Assembly (NCBI GenBank): GCA_016742255.1
Contig: JACVCB010000030.1
Span: forward strand, 1 to 40,244
Length of the DNA stretch: 40,244 bases
Direction: 5' to 3'
From: Leptospira sp.
Lineage (GTDB): Bacteria; Spirochaetota; Leptospiria; Leptospirales; Leptospiraceae
Both the position numbers and the translations under genes were made by a program. Positions within the stretch are counted from its first letter, which is position 1. Each line of letters opens with the position of its first letter. The notes beneath the pieces were generated by a model. That model had not been told where the DNA came from, searched no databases, and saw only the letters and a program-made list of their open reading frames with translations. Shown one piece after another: positions 8,937-18,781 of this stretch.

Positions 8937-10049
8937 ATGTTTCTGTTTGCTACCACTTCTAAAATAAGGAATCAAAAGCCGACATTACCTACTTTTTCCC
9001 ATCACTTTCGTACATTCGTTTCCATCTTCCTACTCATTTTCCTAATTCATTGTAAAGCTTCCGAAAAACAATTGGATTATGAGAAAACCCAAAGTGTTGG
9101 CCAAGTGAGTCCAGAAGAACCTTGGAGGTTTAGTCCTGAATTTGCATTGGATGAAAAATATGGGACTGCATTTTGTGCAAATGCAAAAGAGATAGGATCT
9201 GGTTTCACTTTATTTTTATCCAACCAGACAAAGTTTACAGCATTGCAATTGTTAAATGGATACCATCGTTCTGCCAATGATTTAAAGGCAAATGATATGA
9301 TTAAAAAGTTGAGAGTTTCTTCCTTTTGGATGGAGAAAAACGACACTAAAAATCAGTTTAAATTGGACAGAACCAAAGACATTGAACTTTCCAAAGCGAA
9401 ATTCGGAAAACAAGGTCTACAAATATTGGATTTAGATTCAACATTCGAAGGGAACGTAATTCGTTTTGAAATTTTAGAAACCTATGGATTAGGCACTACG
9501 GGGCGAGTTTGCCTCTCGGAAGTCAAAATGGGTGAGATCCTGAAAGACAGTTTTTCCGCATCACCTTGGGTGTCCTTTGATAAAGTCAAATTGGCTATTT
9601 CCCAATTTGTGAAAGCAGAACGACATGCATATGGTTTCAAACAATTGGTTTTGGCAAATGAAAAGGGTACAATCTTATTTTACGACCAAGGAACTGTTTT
9701 ACCTGTTTTTTTTAAACCTGACCAAACCTTTAGTTTTTCTGAAATGTATGGAGAAGGTGACCCTACTAGTTTTTTACCATCACTCATTGGCACTTACACA
9801 ATTCTTCAAGCGACGGAAGAAGGATTAGAAATCAATCTAAGTTATTTTGACCAAGGTGGGATAGAACGAAATATTTCTTGGATCTTCAAACGAGCAGAAG
9901 TTGGTGATGAAGATTATGAAAATTTTAAAACAAAACTTGGGACTAAATTTTCAGAAGTGTACCAACCCAAAACGCATTTTCTATTTGTATTAAAAGAAAA
10001 AGAAACGGGAAGAACCTTTTATCACTATGAATTACCGATTCCGAAATAA
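8937..10049 (+). CDS. Lipoprotein with NADase-type glycan-binding-like domain
   Basis: This is a predicted lipoprotein of 370 aa. A basic N-region and the hydrophobic stretch TFVSIFLLIFLIH lead to Cys39, a plausible lipobox (LIHC). The following about 150 residues (PWRFSPEFALDEKYGTAFCANAKEIGSGFTLFL...TALQLLNGYHRSANDLKANDMIKKLRVSS...CLSEVKMG) look like the galactose-binding-like, discoidin-type module often annotated in Leptospira as the NADase-type glycan-binding domain. The C-terminal about 170 residues are unassigned. Upstream in-frame starts (TTG 8871, ATG 8907) precede or lie inside the rpoD terminator, so I use ATG 8937, although no ribosome-binding site is obvious and the N-region is long. 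The location is probably an outer or inner membrane lipoprotein. The ligand is unknown. Confidence 0.72.
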   Translation: MFLFATTSKIRNQKPTLPTFSHHFRTFVSIFLLIFLIHCKASEKQLDYEKTQSVGQVSPEEPWRFSPEFALDEKYGTAFCANAKEIGSGFTLFLSNQTKFTALQLLNGYHRSANDLKANDMIKKLRVSSFWMEKNDTKNQFKLDRTKDIELSKAKFGKQGLQILDLDSTFEGNVIRFEILETYGLGTTGRVCLSEVKMGEILKDSFSASPWVSFDKVKLAISQFVKAERHAYGFKQLVLANEKGTILFYDQGTVLPVFFKPDQTFSFSEMYGEGDPTSFLPSLIGTYTILQATEEGLEINLSYFDQGGIERNISWIFKRAEVGDEDYENFKTKLGTKFSEVYQPKTHFLFVLKEKETGRTFYHYELPIPK

Positions 10050-10084
10050 ATTAGGTGCAGGTGAAGAACTAGGCACCTAATTTA
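10047..10084. terminator. Hairpin between convergent genes, probable bidirectional terminator
   Basis: Arms 10047-10058 (TAAATTAGGTGC) and 10073-10084 (GCACCTAATTTA) are perfect complements with a 14-base loop. The hairpin overlaps the stop codon of the upstream lipoprotein gene and lies 20 bases past the glpD stop. T-tracts are short, so efficiency is uncertain. Confidence 0.65.
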
Positions 10085-10103
10085 TGTTCGATGTCTTTTT
10101 TCG

Positions 10104-11711
10104 TTAAGAAATAGTTTTCTTTAAATCTTTGATGTGTTTTAGGAGTTCATTCAAAGAAGATTTTTTTTCCGTTTCTTTCCAACCGAGTTCTTTCCCGAGC
10201 ACATTACTCACAGGAACGGCAAGAGACTCTGCCAGTTTTAGATCAAGGAAGACTACTCTCCATCGTCTCGAGAGAACATCAGAGACAGAAAGAGCAAATT
10301 CCTTTTTCACAAAATGTTTGATTTCTTCTGCGAAGTAACCAGTCCCTTTTTTGATTTCTTTTGGTTTTTTACCGAGGATGAGAGGCACTTCCCCTCCATA
10401 AGAATCCACCAATCGAACCGCTGTTTCGTAAGGTAGGTCATACATGGTTTGGATTTTTGCCACCAAATGTTTGCTATACCCATCAGCACCAGGGAAGGCA
10501 AAACTTGCTGTGACACAGTTCATTTTGGATGGAAGGTTTCCAACAGAGATCAATTTGTCGGTGAGGTCTTCTGCCATCTTACGGAATGTGGACCATTTCC
10601 CTCCCGACATTGTCACAAGACCAGAATCCGAAACGAGGATGGCTTCTTCCCTGGAAATAGATTTTGTGTCTTTTTTGTCTCCTGTGGAAATGAGAGGGCG
10701 TAGGCCACTAAACACAGATTCAATATCGTCTTTAGTTAATTTTGTATCTAGGTAATCATTTCCTGTTTGGAGTAAAAATTCCACCTCGGATTGGAGTGGC
10801 AAAGGTTCATCGTCAATCTTTTGGATGGGGGTATCTGTGGTTCCAAGCAGTACTTTCCCTTCCCAAGGGATCACAAATACCACTCTGCCATCGGCAGTTT
10901 TCGGAATGATCATTGCAGTCCGGCAAGGGAGTTTCTCTTTGTCAAATACGAGGTGGATTCCTTGGCTTGGAGCAAGGACATTCTCTGCTTTTGGATCATC
11001 GAGTTTACGAAGGGAATCAATCCACACACCCGTTGTATTGGCGACCACTTTGGCTTTGATCGATACCACTTTTTTCGTAAGAGAATCTTTTGCAGTGACA
11101 CCAATGATTTTACCATTGTTATCTTTTAAAAAGGATGTCACTTCAATCCTTGAGACAATGTCGGCTCCATTTTCTTTTGCAGCACGAATGGTTGTTACAT
11201 TGAGTCTTGCATCGTTGAACTGAGCGTCGTAGTAGGAGATCCCACCCTTTAGGTTTTCTTTTTTGAGGGAAGCAAAGTAGTCGAGCGCAGTTGCTTTTGA
11301 AATTCGTTCATGGCCAGGGACAATCGATTTTCCTGCGAGGATATCATACATCGTAAGACCAATGGAATAAAACGGTTTTTCCCACCAAACATAGGTTGGT
11401 AAAACAAAGGGAAGTGGTTTGACTAAGTGAGGTGCATTGATGAGAAGTCGTTTCCGCTCTGACAATGCTTCGTAAATTAATTTAAAATGGAATTGGGCAA
11501 GATACCTCACTCCACCGTGGATGAGTTTTGTCGATCGGGAACTCGTACCTTGAGAAAAGTCTCCTTTTTCCAATAAGGCTACTTTGTATCCTCGGAGACT
11601 GGCATCAAGGGCTGTTCCGGAACCGGTGGCACCACCACCCAAAATTAAAATATCATACTGGGTTGATTCTAAATGTTTTAGCGTTTGTTTTCTTTCATCT
11701 AAATGGTTCAT
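10104..11711 (-). CDS. glpD: Glycerol-3-phosphate dehydrogenase (FAD-dependent)
   Basis: This membrane-associated flavoenzyme oxidises glycerol 3-phosphate to dihydroxyacetone phosphate and passes electrons to quinone. The N-terminal FAD-binding motif is ILGGGATGSGTALDASLRG (GxGxxG at 25-30). It is followed by LLEKGDFSQGTSSRSTKLIHGGVRYL, the hallmark of the GlpD/GlpA family. Later come GVWIDSLR, IPWEGKVLLGTTDT and the motif SGGKWSTFRKMAEDL. A C-terminal helical domain covers the last about 130 residues. The length of 535 aa is typical. ATG is at 11711. Glycerol is released when phospholipids or fats are consumed, which suits fatty-acid-using Leptospira. It is divergent from tyrS with a 97-base gap. 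No glycerol kinase or facilitator gene is adjacent. Confidence 0.94.
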   Translation of the reverse strand: MNHLDERKQTLKHLESTQYDILILGGGATGSGTALDASLRGYKVALLEKGDFSQGTSSRSTKLIHGGVRYLAQFHFKLIYEALSERKRLLINAPHLVKPLPFVLPTYVWWEKPFYSIGLTMYDILAGKSIVPGHERISKATALDYFASLKKENLKGGISYYDAQFNDARLNVTTIRAAKENGADIVSRIEVTSFLKDNNGKIIGVTAKDSLTKKVVSIKAKVVANTTGVWIDSLRKLDDPKAENVLAPSQGIHLVFDKEKLPCRTAMIIPKTADGRVVFVIPWEGKVLLGTTDTPIQKIDDEPLPLQSEVEFLLQTGNDYLDTKLTKDDIESVFSGLRPLISTGDKKDTKSISREEAILVSDSGLVTMSGGKWSTFRKMAEDLTDKLISVGNLPSKMNCVTASFAFPGADGYSKHLVAKIQTMYDLPYETAVRLVDSYGGEVPLILGKKPKEIKKGTGYFAEEIKHFVKKEFALSVSDVLSRRWRVVFLDLKLAESLAVPVSNVLGKELGWKETEKKSSLNELLKHIKDLKKTIS

Positions 11712-11808
11712 AAGGGTTTTTACGTACTTTGGTGGTTGCCTATAGAGATTCTAAGGTTAGTGTTGTCAAAAGTCACCTTTTCTACCATCGAAAATTTTTG
11801 AAATTGTT

Positions 11809-13035
11809 ATGAAAACTGAAAGAGAATTGAACCAAGAATTAGAAACCATCCGCCGAGGCACTGTCGAAATCATCAGTGAAGGGGAACTTTTAGAAAAAAT
11901 CAAATCCAAACCTTCTTTAACGATCAAAGCTGGATTTGATCCTACGGCACCTGATTTACATTTAGGTCATTTTGTGTTACTGCGAAAACTCAAACATTTC
12001 CAAGACTTGGGCCATGATGTTTGTTTTATGCTAGGTGATTTTACAGCAATGATTGGTGATCCAACAGGTAAATCGGAAACACGCAAACGACTCTCAAAAG
12101 AAGAGGTATTGGAAAATTCTAAAACCTACCAAACCCAAGTATTTAAAATTTTAGACCCAAATAAAACTCGTATCCTTTACAATTCTCACTGGTGTTCGGA
12201 ATTAAAATTTGAAGATGTACTGGTTCTGACTTCGAAGTATACAGTTTCACGAATGTTGGAACGAGATGATTTCACCAAACGCCATAAAGCGGGTACACCC
12301 ATTTCGATGATTGAGTTCTTATACCCTCTCGTACAGGGGTATGATTCTGTTGCAATGAAGTCCGATGTGGAACTTGGGGGAACAGACCAAAAGTTTAATA
12401 TGCTTGTTGGTCGCGACTTACAAAGAGAATACGGTCAAAAACCCCAAGCAGTCATCACTTTGCCTTTGTTAGTTGGGCTTGATGGTGTGAAAAAAATGTC
12501 CAAGTCTCTTGGCAATTATGTAGGCATCATTGAAAAACCCATCGACATGTATGGTAAAATTATGTCTATCTCCGATGATCTGATGTGGAATTATTTTGAA
12601 CTTCTTACAGACCTTCCGATGTCGGAAGTGGAAAAACGAAAAGAGGGGATTCGTGCCAAATCTCTCCATCCAAAAGAAGTCAAAACAGAACTGGCTCTCC
12701 TCATCATGGACCAACTCCATCCAGAAGAAGAAAACCGTAAGGCTGTGGAAGAATGGACTGCCATCCATAATACCAAAAACAGAGCACTACCTGACGAAAT
12801 TCCGACAGAAAGTTTGGACTCCAGTTATTTTACAGAAAAACCACCCCTTCTTGTCTATGTGTTGTCCCAACTCAAATTCATACCAAGTGTTTCGGAAGGG
12901 CGCCGGCTCATCCAGGCAGGGGGATTGTATTTGGATGAGGAAAAAATAACAGACCCAGGCCTTGTTTTGGAACAGGGAAAAGAATACCTCATCAGACAAG
13001 GGAAGAAAGGGAAATTTTTAAAGATCAAAACCTAA
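11809..13035 (+). CDS. tyrS: Tyrosyl-tRNA synthetase
   Basis: This class I synthetase charges tRNA-Tyr. The HIGH-type motif is HLGH at residues 51-54, within [18 protein letters not shown]. The KMSKS loop is KKMSKSLGN near residue 230, and [16 protein letters not shown] is also typical. A C-terminal S4 RNA-binding domain is visible ([20 protein letters not shown]). The length of 408 aa agrees with the TyrZ-like bacterial subgroup. ATG at 11809 has no good ribosome-binding site. It is followed by the hairpin at 13046-13070. No T-box leader is seen in the 97-base upstream gap. Confidence 0.96.
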   Translation: MKTERELNQELETIRRGTVEIISEGELLEKIKSKPSLTIKAGFDPTAPDLHLGHFVLLRKLKHFQDLGHDVCFMLGDFTAMIGDPTGKSETRKRLSKEEVLENSKTYQTQVFKILDPNKTRILYNSHWCSELKFEDVLVLTSKYTVSRMLERDDFTKRHKAGTPISMIEFLYPLVQGYDSVAMKSDVELGGTDQKFNMLVGRDLQREYGQKPQAVITLPLLVGLDGVKKMSKSLGNYVGIIEKPIDMYGKIMSISDDLMWNYFELLTDLPMSEVEKRKEGIRAKSLHPKEVKTELALLIMDQLHPEEENRKAVEEWTAIHNTKNRALPDEIPTESLDSSYFTEKPPLLVYVLSQLKFIPSVSEGRRLIQAGGLYLDEEKITDPGLVLEQGKEYLIRQGKKGKFLKIKT

Positions 13036-13045
13036 ACTTGGGAGA

Positions 13046-13070
13046 GGGACTAGTATAGAACCCTAGTCCC
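13046..13070 (+). terminator. Hairpin after tyrS, weak terminator or attenuator
   Basis: GGGACTAG (13046-13053) pairs with CTAGTCCC (13063-13070) around a nine-base loop, 11 bases after the tyrS stop. There is no T-run after it, so it may be a processing or attenuation structure between tyrS and the deacetylase gene rather than a full terminator. Confidence 0.4.
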
Positions 13071-13107
13071 AATTCCGATAATCGATACTAAGGAAAGCCA
13101 TACCTAC

Positions 13108-14298
13108 ATGTCACTCGATCCGACAAACGAAGAGAAAGAAATCCAGGACATTGTCCATGAACTTTCGAAGGACATAGAAAAGGATCGATTATTTGCTAAA
13201 AAACTCCGTCGTTTTGCCTTTATCTCTGCCTTATCCTTTGTTGGACTCACCGTTTTTGTTTTACTCAGTTATCTGCTCTATTTGAGCCTCAGTGTCACTA
13301 AACTCGAATCCGAAGTAAAAGAAAAAGATAGAAGTTTAAGAGAATTGGAACAGTCTCTTTTTTCTTTGATGTACCAAGAACAACTGAGAGAAGAGAATGC
13401 TCTAGCAGGGGACACAGAACCCGACACTGAATTTGCCAAACAAGTAGAAGAAAATATTGAGTTTTTAAAGGAAGTGAGCCAAAATACCAAAGGTCGTAAC
13501 ATCTTACGTGGGAATGAATCGCAAAAGGAAATTGCTCTAACCTTTGATTTGGCAACTGGCGAAGAACTTCCCGTACTTTATAATTACATTAAAGAACATA
13601 AAATCAAAGTAACCTTGTTCTTATCCAATGAAAGACCATCCGATATCAATGGTTCCTTTTTTGTCAGACAAAACTTAGATTACATCAAACGGATGGCAAA
13701 AACAGGTGCTGTCGAATTTGGGAATCATACTTGGTCACATTTTAACTACCAACGTTCTGTAACGGAGACTTCCTTAAAAAAAAGAATGGTACTTGAATAC
13801 TTATCTAAGTCAGTACTCGACCTTCCTCGTATGGCAGAAGAACTCAAACGAGTGGAAGATACCTTTTATTCACTCACCAAACAAGAATTAAAGAAATATT
13901 ACCGTTTGCCTTATGGAGCACTTAGCCAATTGATTTTAGATGCCCATGCAAGTCTTGGTTATACAGATCATATCATGTGGTCAAATAATGCCAAAGGATC
14001 ACTTGACTTGCCAGATTATATCAGCAAACAATTCTTATATAAAAAAACGTCGAAAGGTAAAAAGGAAGTCGTAAAAAACCCTCATTACAAAACAGGAGAG
14101 GAAACACTTACGTTTTTAGACAATTGGGAAAAAGCGGATCCAAACGGGATGAACGGTGCAATCATCCTCATGCACCTTGGTGGTCCCCGTAAATTTGATA
14201 AATTGATTTATATCCTTCCTACATTCATTGAAAGAATGAAAGAAAAGGGTTACAAATTTGTAACCCTTTCTGAAGTTCTAAACGATAAAAAAGACTAA
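13108..14298 (+). CDS. Membrane-anchored polysaccharide deacetylase (NodB family)
   Basis: This 396-aa protein has a cytoplasmic N-terminus, one membrane span at about 37-63 and a coiled-coil stalk at about 64-125. A NodB homology domain follows from about 140. The catalytic motif reads ALTFD (Asp147 as the likely base), but the second Asp of the usual TFDD is Leu. The metal-binding His pair is present in GNHTWSHFN (His207 and His211). The later motifs RLPYGALSQ and IILMHLGG are also recognisable. Family members remove N- or O-acetyl groups from peptidoglycan, chitin or exopolysaccharide; the substrate here is unknown. Anchoring by one N-terminal span suggests action in the periplasm, likely on peptidoglycan. 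The reading frame ends 29 bases past a 26-base palindrome. Confidence 0.85.
   Translation: MSLDPTNEEKEIQDIVHELSKDIEKDRLFAKKLRRFAFISALSFVGLTVFVLLSYLLYLSLSVTKLESEVKEKDRSLRELEQSLFSLMYQEQLREENALAGDTEPDTEFAKQVEENIEFLKEVSQNTKGRNILRGNESQKEIALTFDLATGEELPVLYNYIKEHKIKVTLFLSNERPSDINGSFFVRQNLDYIKRMAKTGAVEFGNHTWSHFNYQRSVTETSLKKRMVLEYLSKSVLDLPRMAEELKRVEDTFYSLTKQELKKYYRLPYGALSQLILDAHASLGYTDHIMWSNNAKGSLDLPDYISKQFLYKKTSKGKKEVVKNPHYKTGEETLTFLDNWEKADPNGMNGAIILMHLGGPRKFDKLIYILPTFIERMKEKGYKFVTLSEVLNDKKD
14244..14269. repeat. Perfect 26-bp palindrome inside the 3' end of the deacetylase gene
   Basis: AAAGGGTTACAAA is immediately followed by its exact reverse complement, with no spacer. It encodes KGYKFVTL in the deacetylase frame and lies between that gene's catalytic domain and the convergent RND gene. 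As RNA it would form a stem of about 11 bp with a small loop in either direction. It may be a coding-sequence-embedded bidirectional terminator or a protein-binding site. Confidence 0.8.
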
Positions 14299-14360
14299 CA
14301 AAAATTTAAGTTTGCATCGTCATCTGTAGACAGTGGGACCTCTTTCAAATCTATCTTCGT

Positions 14361-17300
14361 TCAAACAAATCGTTTTTTTCGATTTTGATACTTTCTCACG
14401 ACACTGTCTTTAAACGTATATAAGTTTAAGTAAAAGACAGGGACCATAATCAAAGTAATAAAAGTGGCGAAGGCAAGTCCCCAACCAAATGCAAGAGCCA
14501 TTGGAACAAGGAAAGGGTCCTTACCTCCAATCCCATACGCAGTTGGTAAGAGACCAAGAACAGTGGTAACCGTTGTCAACATCACAGCACGTAAGCGGAT
14601 ACTCCCTGCTTCCACTAACAATTCAAAGGTGGATTTCGATGGGTCTTCAATGCGTAATTGGTTGGCACAGTCCACAAGCACAATGGAGTCGTTCACGACC
14701 ACCCCCGCAAGTCCAATGATTCCGAGGAATGCCAAAAAGGAAAATGGTTGACCATGCACTAAAAAAGCAAAGATCACTCCAATGACTGCAAATGGAATGG
14801 CACTCATTACAATGAGAGGTTGGGCTAAGGACCGGAAGAGGGAGGCAAGGATCATATAAATGATGAGTAGTCCCACAAGGAAAGCTCGCCCAAGAGAAGC
14901 CATTGATTCTTCTGTGTCTTTATTTTCCCCTGAAAATCGAACCGAATAACCAGGGTATTTTGCAATGATGCCTTCTGTGAGTTGTTTGGCTTCCAAATTG
15001 ACTTGTCTGGAAGTGGAAACAGTTTCATCAATATTTGAGGTAACAGTAAGAAGCCTTTTTCCATCCAAATGATTGATTGATGCACGCCCTGGATTCCGAT
15101 CATAACTAGTTAATCGTGAAACTGGTATTAGGTTTCCTGTGAGGTTATTCACATATACTTTATTCAAATGTGTTAGGGATGACCTGTATTCCTCAGGGAA
15201 CCGAACACGTACGTCCACTTCTTCATCTGCACGTTTGATTTTGGTAGAAACTGTTCCTTGTAACGCTGTGTTGATCGCAAGGGAAACCGACTGAACACTC
15301 ACTCCAGCAAACGATGCCAGTGATTCGTCAACGGATACACGGATTTCGTCTTTTCCTTCATTAAAGTCGTCACCGATATCGGTAACACCTTTGATTTTTG
15401 CTAAAGCGGCTTTGTATTCGGCACCAATTTTGAGTAAGGTGGCAAAGTCGTCTCCTTTGATCTCAATGGCAACTGGTTTTCCAACTGGTGGTCCACCTGC
15501 TAATTTTTCAAATTCCAAGTTCACCAGTTTGCCTTTTAACGGTAAAAACTCACTCGGAATGGCATCAATTTGGACTTTATCCTCTTGCTTTTTATCTACA
15601 TTCTCTTTCGCTAGTTTTTCTTCAAGTAAGGCAAGTGCTTTATCATTTAATAGATACTTTGTATTTTCTCTTACAACTTCTATGATTTTTTCTGTAGAAC
15701 GATCCCTGTTGTCATCGGGTGTTAGATACACCATAACTTGGGCATAGTTTTTTCCACGTTTTGTAAAAGGATCATTCGGGTCTTTCTGGATGATTCCCAC
15801 TCGTGAGATAAAATTCTCAACTTCACCTTCAGGAAGTTTGGCGATACTGTGTTCAATCGCACGTATGAAACGATCAGTTTCTTCCAGTTTTAATCCAGTT
15901 TCCGCAGTGACTCTCACTTGGAATGTTTCAATGGCACCTGGGAAAAGTTTGAATTTCCCAAATTTAGTTTGGATCGCCAATGAAAATACAAATAAACCCA
16001 GTAATAAACCTACCATTTTCCAGCGGTTACTCAATGCAAAACGTAAGAGTGGAAGGTAAGTTTTTTCTTTGAATTTGATGAACCAATGTGATTCTTCTTT
16101 TACTTCCCCCTTCATATCACTTGCCTTACTGACATCATACAAGTGAGAAGGTAACATAAAAAATGCTTCAAACAATGAACTGCACAAGGAAAGGATAACC
16201 ACTAGTGGGATGGAATGGATGAATTTCCCAAAGATCCCTGTCATAAATAACATAGGTCCAAAGGCAGCAATGGTTGTTGTGACCGTTGCTGTTACAGGTG
16301 CCAATACTTCACTAGTACCACGCATGGCAGCTTCAAATGGTTCTTCTCCCATTTCTAAATGGCGGTATACGTTTTCACAAATGATGATGGCATCATCGAC
16401 TAAAATTCCCACAACAATGATGAGACCCATCATCGATATGAGGTTTAAAGTAAGTCCCATATAATTCATGGCAACAAAAGTCATAGCAATGGAGATAGGA
16501 ATTCCAAGTGCTGTCATGAGAGCCATTCTCCATCCGAGGAATACAAATAGGGATGCCGTTACTAGAAATAAACCAGAAACAGCATTTGAAGTTAAAACAC
16601 CGAGTCTCCTTCTAATGTATTTCGATAAGTCATTTACAAACGCATGTTTGATTGTGCCATTCGAGGAGTTAATAAATGTTTCGACTACTTTCTTGGAATC
16701 ATCAACAACTGTAATCGCATCTGCTTTTTCGCGTTTGATAACGGTAAGTGCAATGGCAATATTACCATTTGATTTATCTAGGTATTCTGAATCTTCAAAA
16801 CCTTCTGTGACTCGGGCCACATCTCGAATCCGAACGGATCTCCCTGCATCATTGGTTCTAATAAAAACGTTTTCGATTTCCTCAGCAGTATCAAACTCTC
16901 CAACAGTTCGTACAATGATTTCCCTTGTTTTTTCATTGATGTTTCCACCAGGAAAGTTGATGTTTCTCTGACGAAGGGCACTGATTACTTGTGTGGAAGA
17001 GAGAGAGAACGCTTTCAATTTATCAGGATCTAAGTCCACCTTCATTTCTCGTTCACGCCAACCTCGTTTGGTGATCCTCGCAACAGAAGGGAGGTCTTTT
17101 AGTTTTTCTTCTAAAATTTTTGCTTGGTCTCTGAGTTCTTTTGCACTGAGGATTGGTTTCCCGTCTTTTAGAGTCGAAGAGAGGTGGATTTCGATAACAG
17201 GTTGCCTTGCTGTTGTAATCTCTGTTACAATTGGATCTTCCACTTCCGTCGGTAAATCTTGGATCCTATCAATTGCTGATTTTAAATCATCTACCACTTT

Positions 17301-17615
17301 CTGAGTGTTTTTTGTATTTGGATCAATTGTAATGATGATTCCAGAACGATTTTCTAACGAAGCCGAACGAAATTCTTTGATTCCATCAACTTCTTTAATC
17401 GCATCTTCTAAAGGTTTGGTGACAAGTTTTTCCACATCGGCTGGAGCCGCACCAGGATAGATTGTCGTTACACTCACAATATCAAAATTGATATTGGGAA
17501 ATGCTTCTCTGTTCATTGTAGCAGCGGTGAATCCACCAACTAATATGATTAAAAAAGTTAATAGGTTTACGAATAAACTTTTGGAAAGAAAATACTGTAC
17601 GATGGATGAACCCAT
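14361..17615 (-). CDS. RND-family efflux transporter permease (AcrB/HAE1-like)
   Basis: This proton-driven inner-membrane pump has 1084 aa and the usual two-fold RND repeat. TM1 is at 9-30 ([19 protein letters not shown]). The first periplasmic loop has the typical [22 protein letters not shown]4 carries the essential proton-relay Asp407-Asp408 in [14 protein letters not shown], at the same numbers as in E. coli AcrB. The second half repeats the plan with [18 protein letters not shown]. These motifs favour the multidrug/HAE1 type; export of lipids, metals or drugs cannot be separated from sequence. No membrane-fusion or outer-membrane partner lies next to it here. def is 48 bases upstream on the same strand and may share its transcript. 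Confidence 0.92.
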   Translation of the reverse strand: MGSSIVQYFLSKSLFVNLLTFLIILVGGFTAATMNREAFPNINFDIVSVTTIYPGAAPADVEKLVTKPLEDAIKEVDGIKEFRSASLENRSGIIITIDPNTKNTQKVVDDLKSAIDRIQDLPTEVEDPIVTEITTARQPVIEIHLSSTLKDGKPILSAKELRDQAKILEEKLKDLPSVARITKRGWREREMKVDLDPDKLKAFSLSSTQVISALRQRNINFPGGNINEKTREIIVRTVGEFDTAEEIENVFIRTNDAGRSVRIRDVARVTEGFEDSEYLDKSNGNIAIALTVIKREKADAITVVDDSKKVVETFINSSNGTIKHAFVNDLSKYIRRRLGVLTSNAVSGLFLVTASLFVFLGWRMALMTALGIPISIAMTFVAMNYMGLTLNLISMMGLIIVVGILVDDAIIICENVYRHLEMGEEPFEAAMRGTSEVLAPVTATVTTTIAAFGPMLFMTGIFGKFIHSIPLVVILSLCSSLFEAFFMLPSHLYDVSKASDMKGEVKEESHWFIKFKEKTYLPLLRFALSNRWKMVGLLLGLFVFSLAIQTKFGKFKLFPGAIETFQVRVTAETGLKLEETDRFIRAIEHSIAKLPEGEVENFISRVGIIQKDPNDPFTKRGKNYAQVMVYLTPDDNRDRSTEKIIEVVRENTKYLLNDKALALLEEKLAKENVDKKQEDKVQIDAIPSEFLPLKGKLVNLEFEKLAGGPPVGKPVAIEIKGDDFATLLKIGAEYKAALAKIKGVTDIGDDFNEGKDEIRVSVDESLASFAGVSVQSVSLAINTALQGTVSTKIKRADEEVDVRVRFPEEYRSSLTHLNKVYVNNLTGNLIPVSRLTSYDRNPGRASINHLDGKRLLTVTSNIDETVSTSRQVNLEAKQLTEGIIAKYPGYSVRFSGENKDTEESMASLGRAFLVGLLIIYMILASLFRSLAQPLIVMSAIPFAVIGVIFAFLVHGQPFSFLAFLGIIGLAGVVVNDSIVLVDCANQLRIEDPSKSTFELLVEAGSIRLRAVMLTTVTTVLGLLPTAYGIGGKDPFLVPMALAFGWGLAFATFITLIMVPVFYLNLYTFKDSVVRKYQNRKKRFV

Positions 17616-17663
17616 GGAATCTCCTGTAAGAGTGAACCTATAAAAATCAAAATGGAAATTATC

Positions 17664-18203
17664 TTAATCTAACAATTTGCCTGCGGTATCAATGTCTTCG
17701 TTATAACCAAACAGTTTTGTGCTTTTTAATCGATCTACATACAATACGCCGAATAAATGATCACATTCATGTTGTAATACGATGGCTCTATACCCTTCAA
17801 TGATTTCGTCGTGTTCTTCGAAATTTTCATCACGCCATTTCATTCGGATTTTGTTAGGTCGTTCTACATAACCACGCATTCCGGGTACTGATAAACACCC
17901 TTCCCAAAATCCATCAGCAGGGGGACTTAAGGGTGTGATTTCCGGATTTAAGATGATTTGGTTCGGAACTTCTGGGGTTCCAGGGTATCGTTCGTTGTCA
18001 TCTTCTTGCCCAACTACCACTAATTTTTTTAAAACTCCAATTTGTGGGGCAGCAAGTCCCACACCATCGGCATGGCGCATGGTTTCAAACATATCGCGTA
18101 TCAATTTTTTGAAATCCTTGGTTTGGATTTCGGATTCGGTCACATCTTCACTCGTTTGCCTAAGGATCGGATTACCAATTTTAAGAATTTTTCGTACTGC
18201 CAT
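17664..18203 (-). CDS. def: Peptide deformylase
   Basis: This metalloenzyme removes the formyl group from the N-terminal methionine of new proteins. All three motifs are intact: [10 protein letters not shown] (47-56), [11 protein letters not shown] (Cys103 is a metal ligand) and QHECDHLFG (His145 and His149 are metal ligands, Glu146 is catalytic). The length of 179 aa is typical. ATG is at 18203. The upstream region holds a pair of direct repeats (18220-18230 and 18261-18271). The RND pump gene lies 48 bases downstream on the same strand. No methionyl-tRNA formyltransferase gene is adjacent in this window. Confidence 0.96.
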   Translation of the reverse strand: MAVRKILKIGNPILRQTSEDVTESEIQTKDFKKLIRDMFETMRHADGVGLAAPQIGVLKKLVVVGQEDDNERYPGTPEVPNQIILNPEITPLSPPADGFWEGCLSVPGMRGYVERPNKIRMKWRDENFEEHDEIIEGYRAIVLQHECDHLFGVLYVDRLKSTKLFGYNEDIDTAGKLLD

Positions 18204-18219
18204 AATCTAATATGGAATA

Positions 18220-18271
18220 GATTGAAAAAGGTCACTGAATGATCAAGTGAACTCCTAATCGATTGAAAAAG
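18220..18271. repeat. Direct repeat pair upstream of def
   Basis: GATTGAAAAAG occurs at 18220-18230 and at 18261-18271, 41 bases apart (about four helical turns). A short inverted repeat, TCACT/AGTGA, lies between them at 18232-18250. It lies in the def upstream region and could be a regulator-binding array. No regulator is assigned. Confidence 0.45.
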
Positions 18272-18317
18272 AATTTGACAGGCTGGGCTTAAAACGCTGA
18301 AATCTCGTGAGGGATTT

Positions 18318-18390
<73 letters not shown>

Positions 18391-18395
18391 TTGTG

Positions 18396-18430
18396 CTTTT
18401 CCAAGGTGCGAGACCGCGTTTGTCTGTCAA
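18396..18430 (-). promoter_or_regulatory. Promoter candidate for tRNA-Ala
   Basis: A perfect TTGACA lies on the minus strand (complement of 18425-18430), 40 bases before the mature tRNA 5' end, the right distance for a start a few bases upstream of the tRNA. No good -10 hexamer is visible at 16-18 bases. Confidence 0.35.
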
Positions 18431-18465
18431 CAGAATCCCAAAATGGCTAAGGAACCAAAGACTTT

Positions 18466-18777
18466 ATGGGACAAGATACGGTAGAAGAACTCACTAAAAA
18501 ATTGAAAATCCAATCGGATATCATTAAAGGTTATGAAAAAGTTCTAAGGCTCAATGAACAAGAATTAGCAAACGCAGATGAAATCATTCGTATGTATGAA
18601 CAAATCATTGATTACTCTCGTGTTGAATTAAGAGAAGCCAAAGAAACTGTACAAGCAAGTACGATGGTATCCAATTTAAGTCGTGATGAATTAATGTCTG
18701 CATTTGATAAAATCAAATCTCTCGAAGATGCAAATCGTAAGCTCAGAGAAGAATCTTTAAAGTTTAGCAAAGATTAG
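18466..18777 (+). CDS. Small coiled-coil protein preceding the PP2C regulator
   Basis: This 103-aa protein is almost entirely helical with heptad-like spacing (ELTKKLKIQSDIIKGYEKVL, EIIRMYEQIIDYSRVELREAKETV, AFDKIKSLEDANRKLREE). It has no signal peptide, membrane span or enzymatic motif. Its stop codon is four bases before the start of the large phosphatase gene, so the two are probably translated together. I infer a partner or scaffold of the following signalling protein, but no family is recognised. ATG at 18466 is reliable from the length and composition of the frame. Confidence 0.75.
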   Translation: MGQDTVEELTKKLKIQSDIIKGYEKVLRLNEQELANADEIIRMYEQIIDYSRVELREAKETVQASTMVSNLSRDELMSAFDKIKSLEDANRKLREESLKFSKD

Positions 18778-18781
18778 AACA

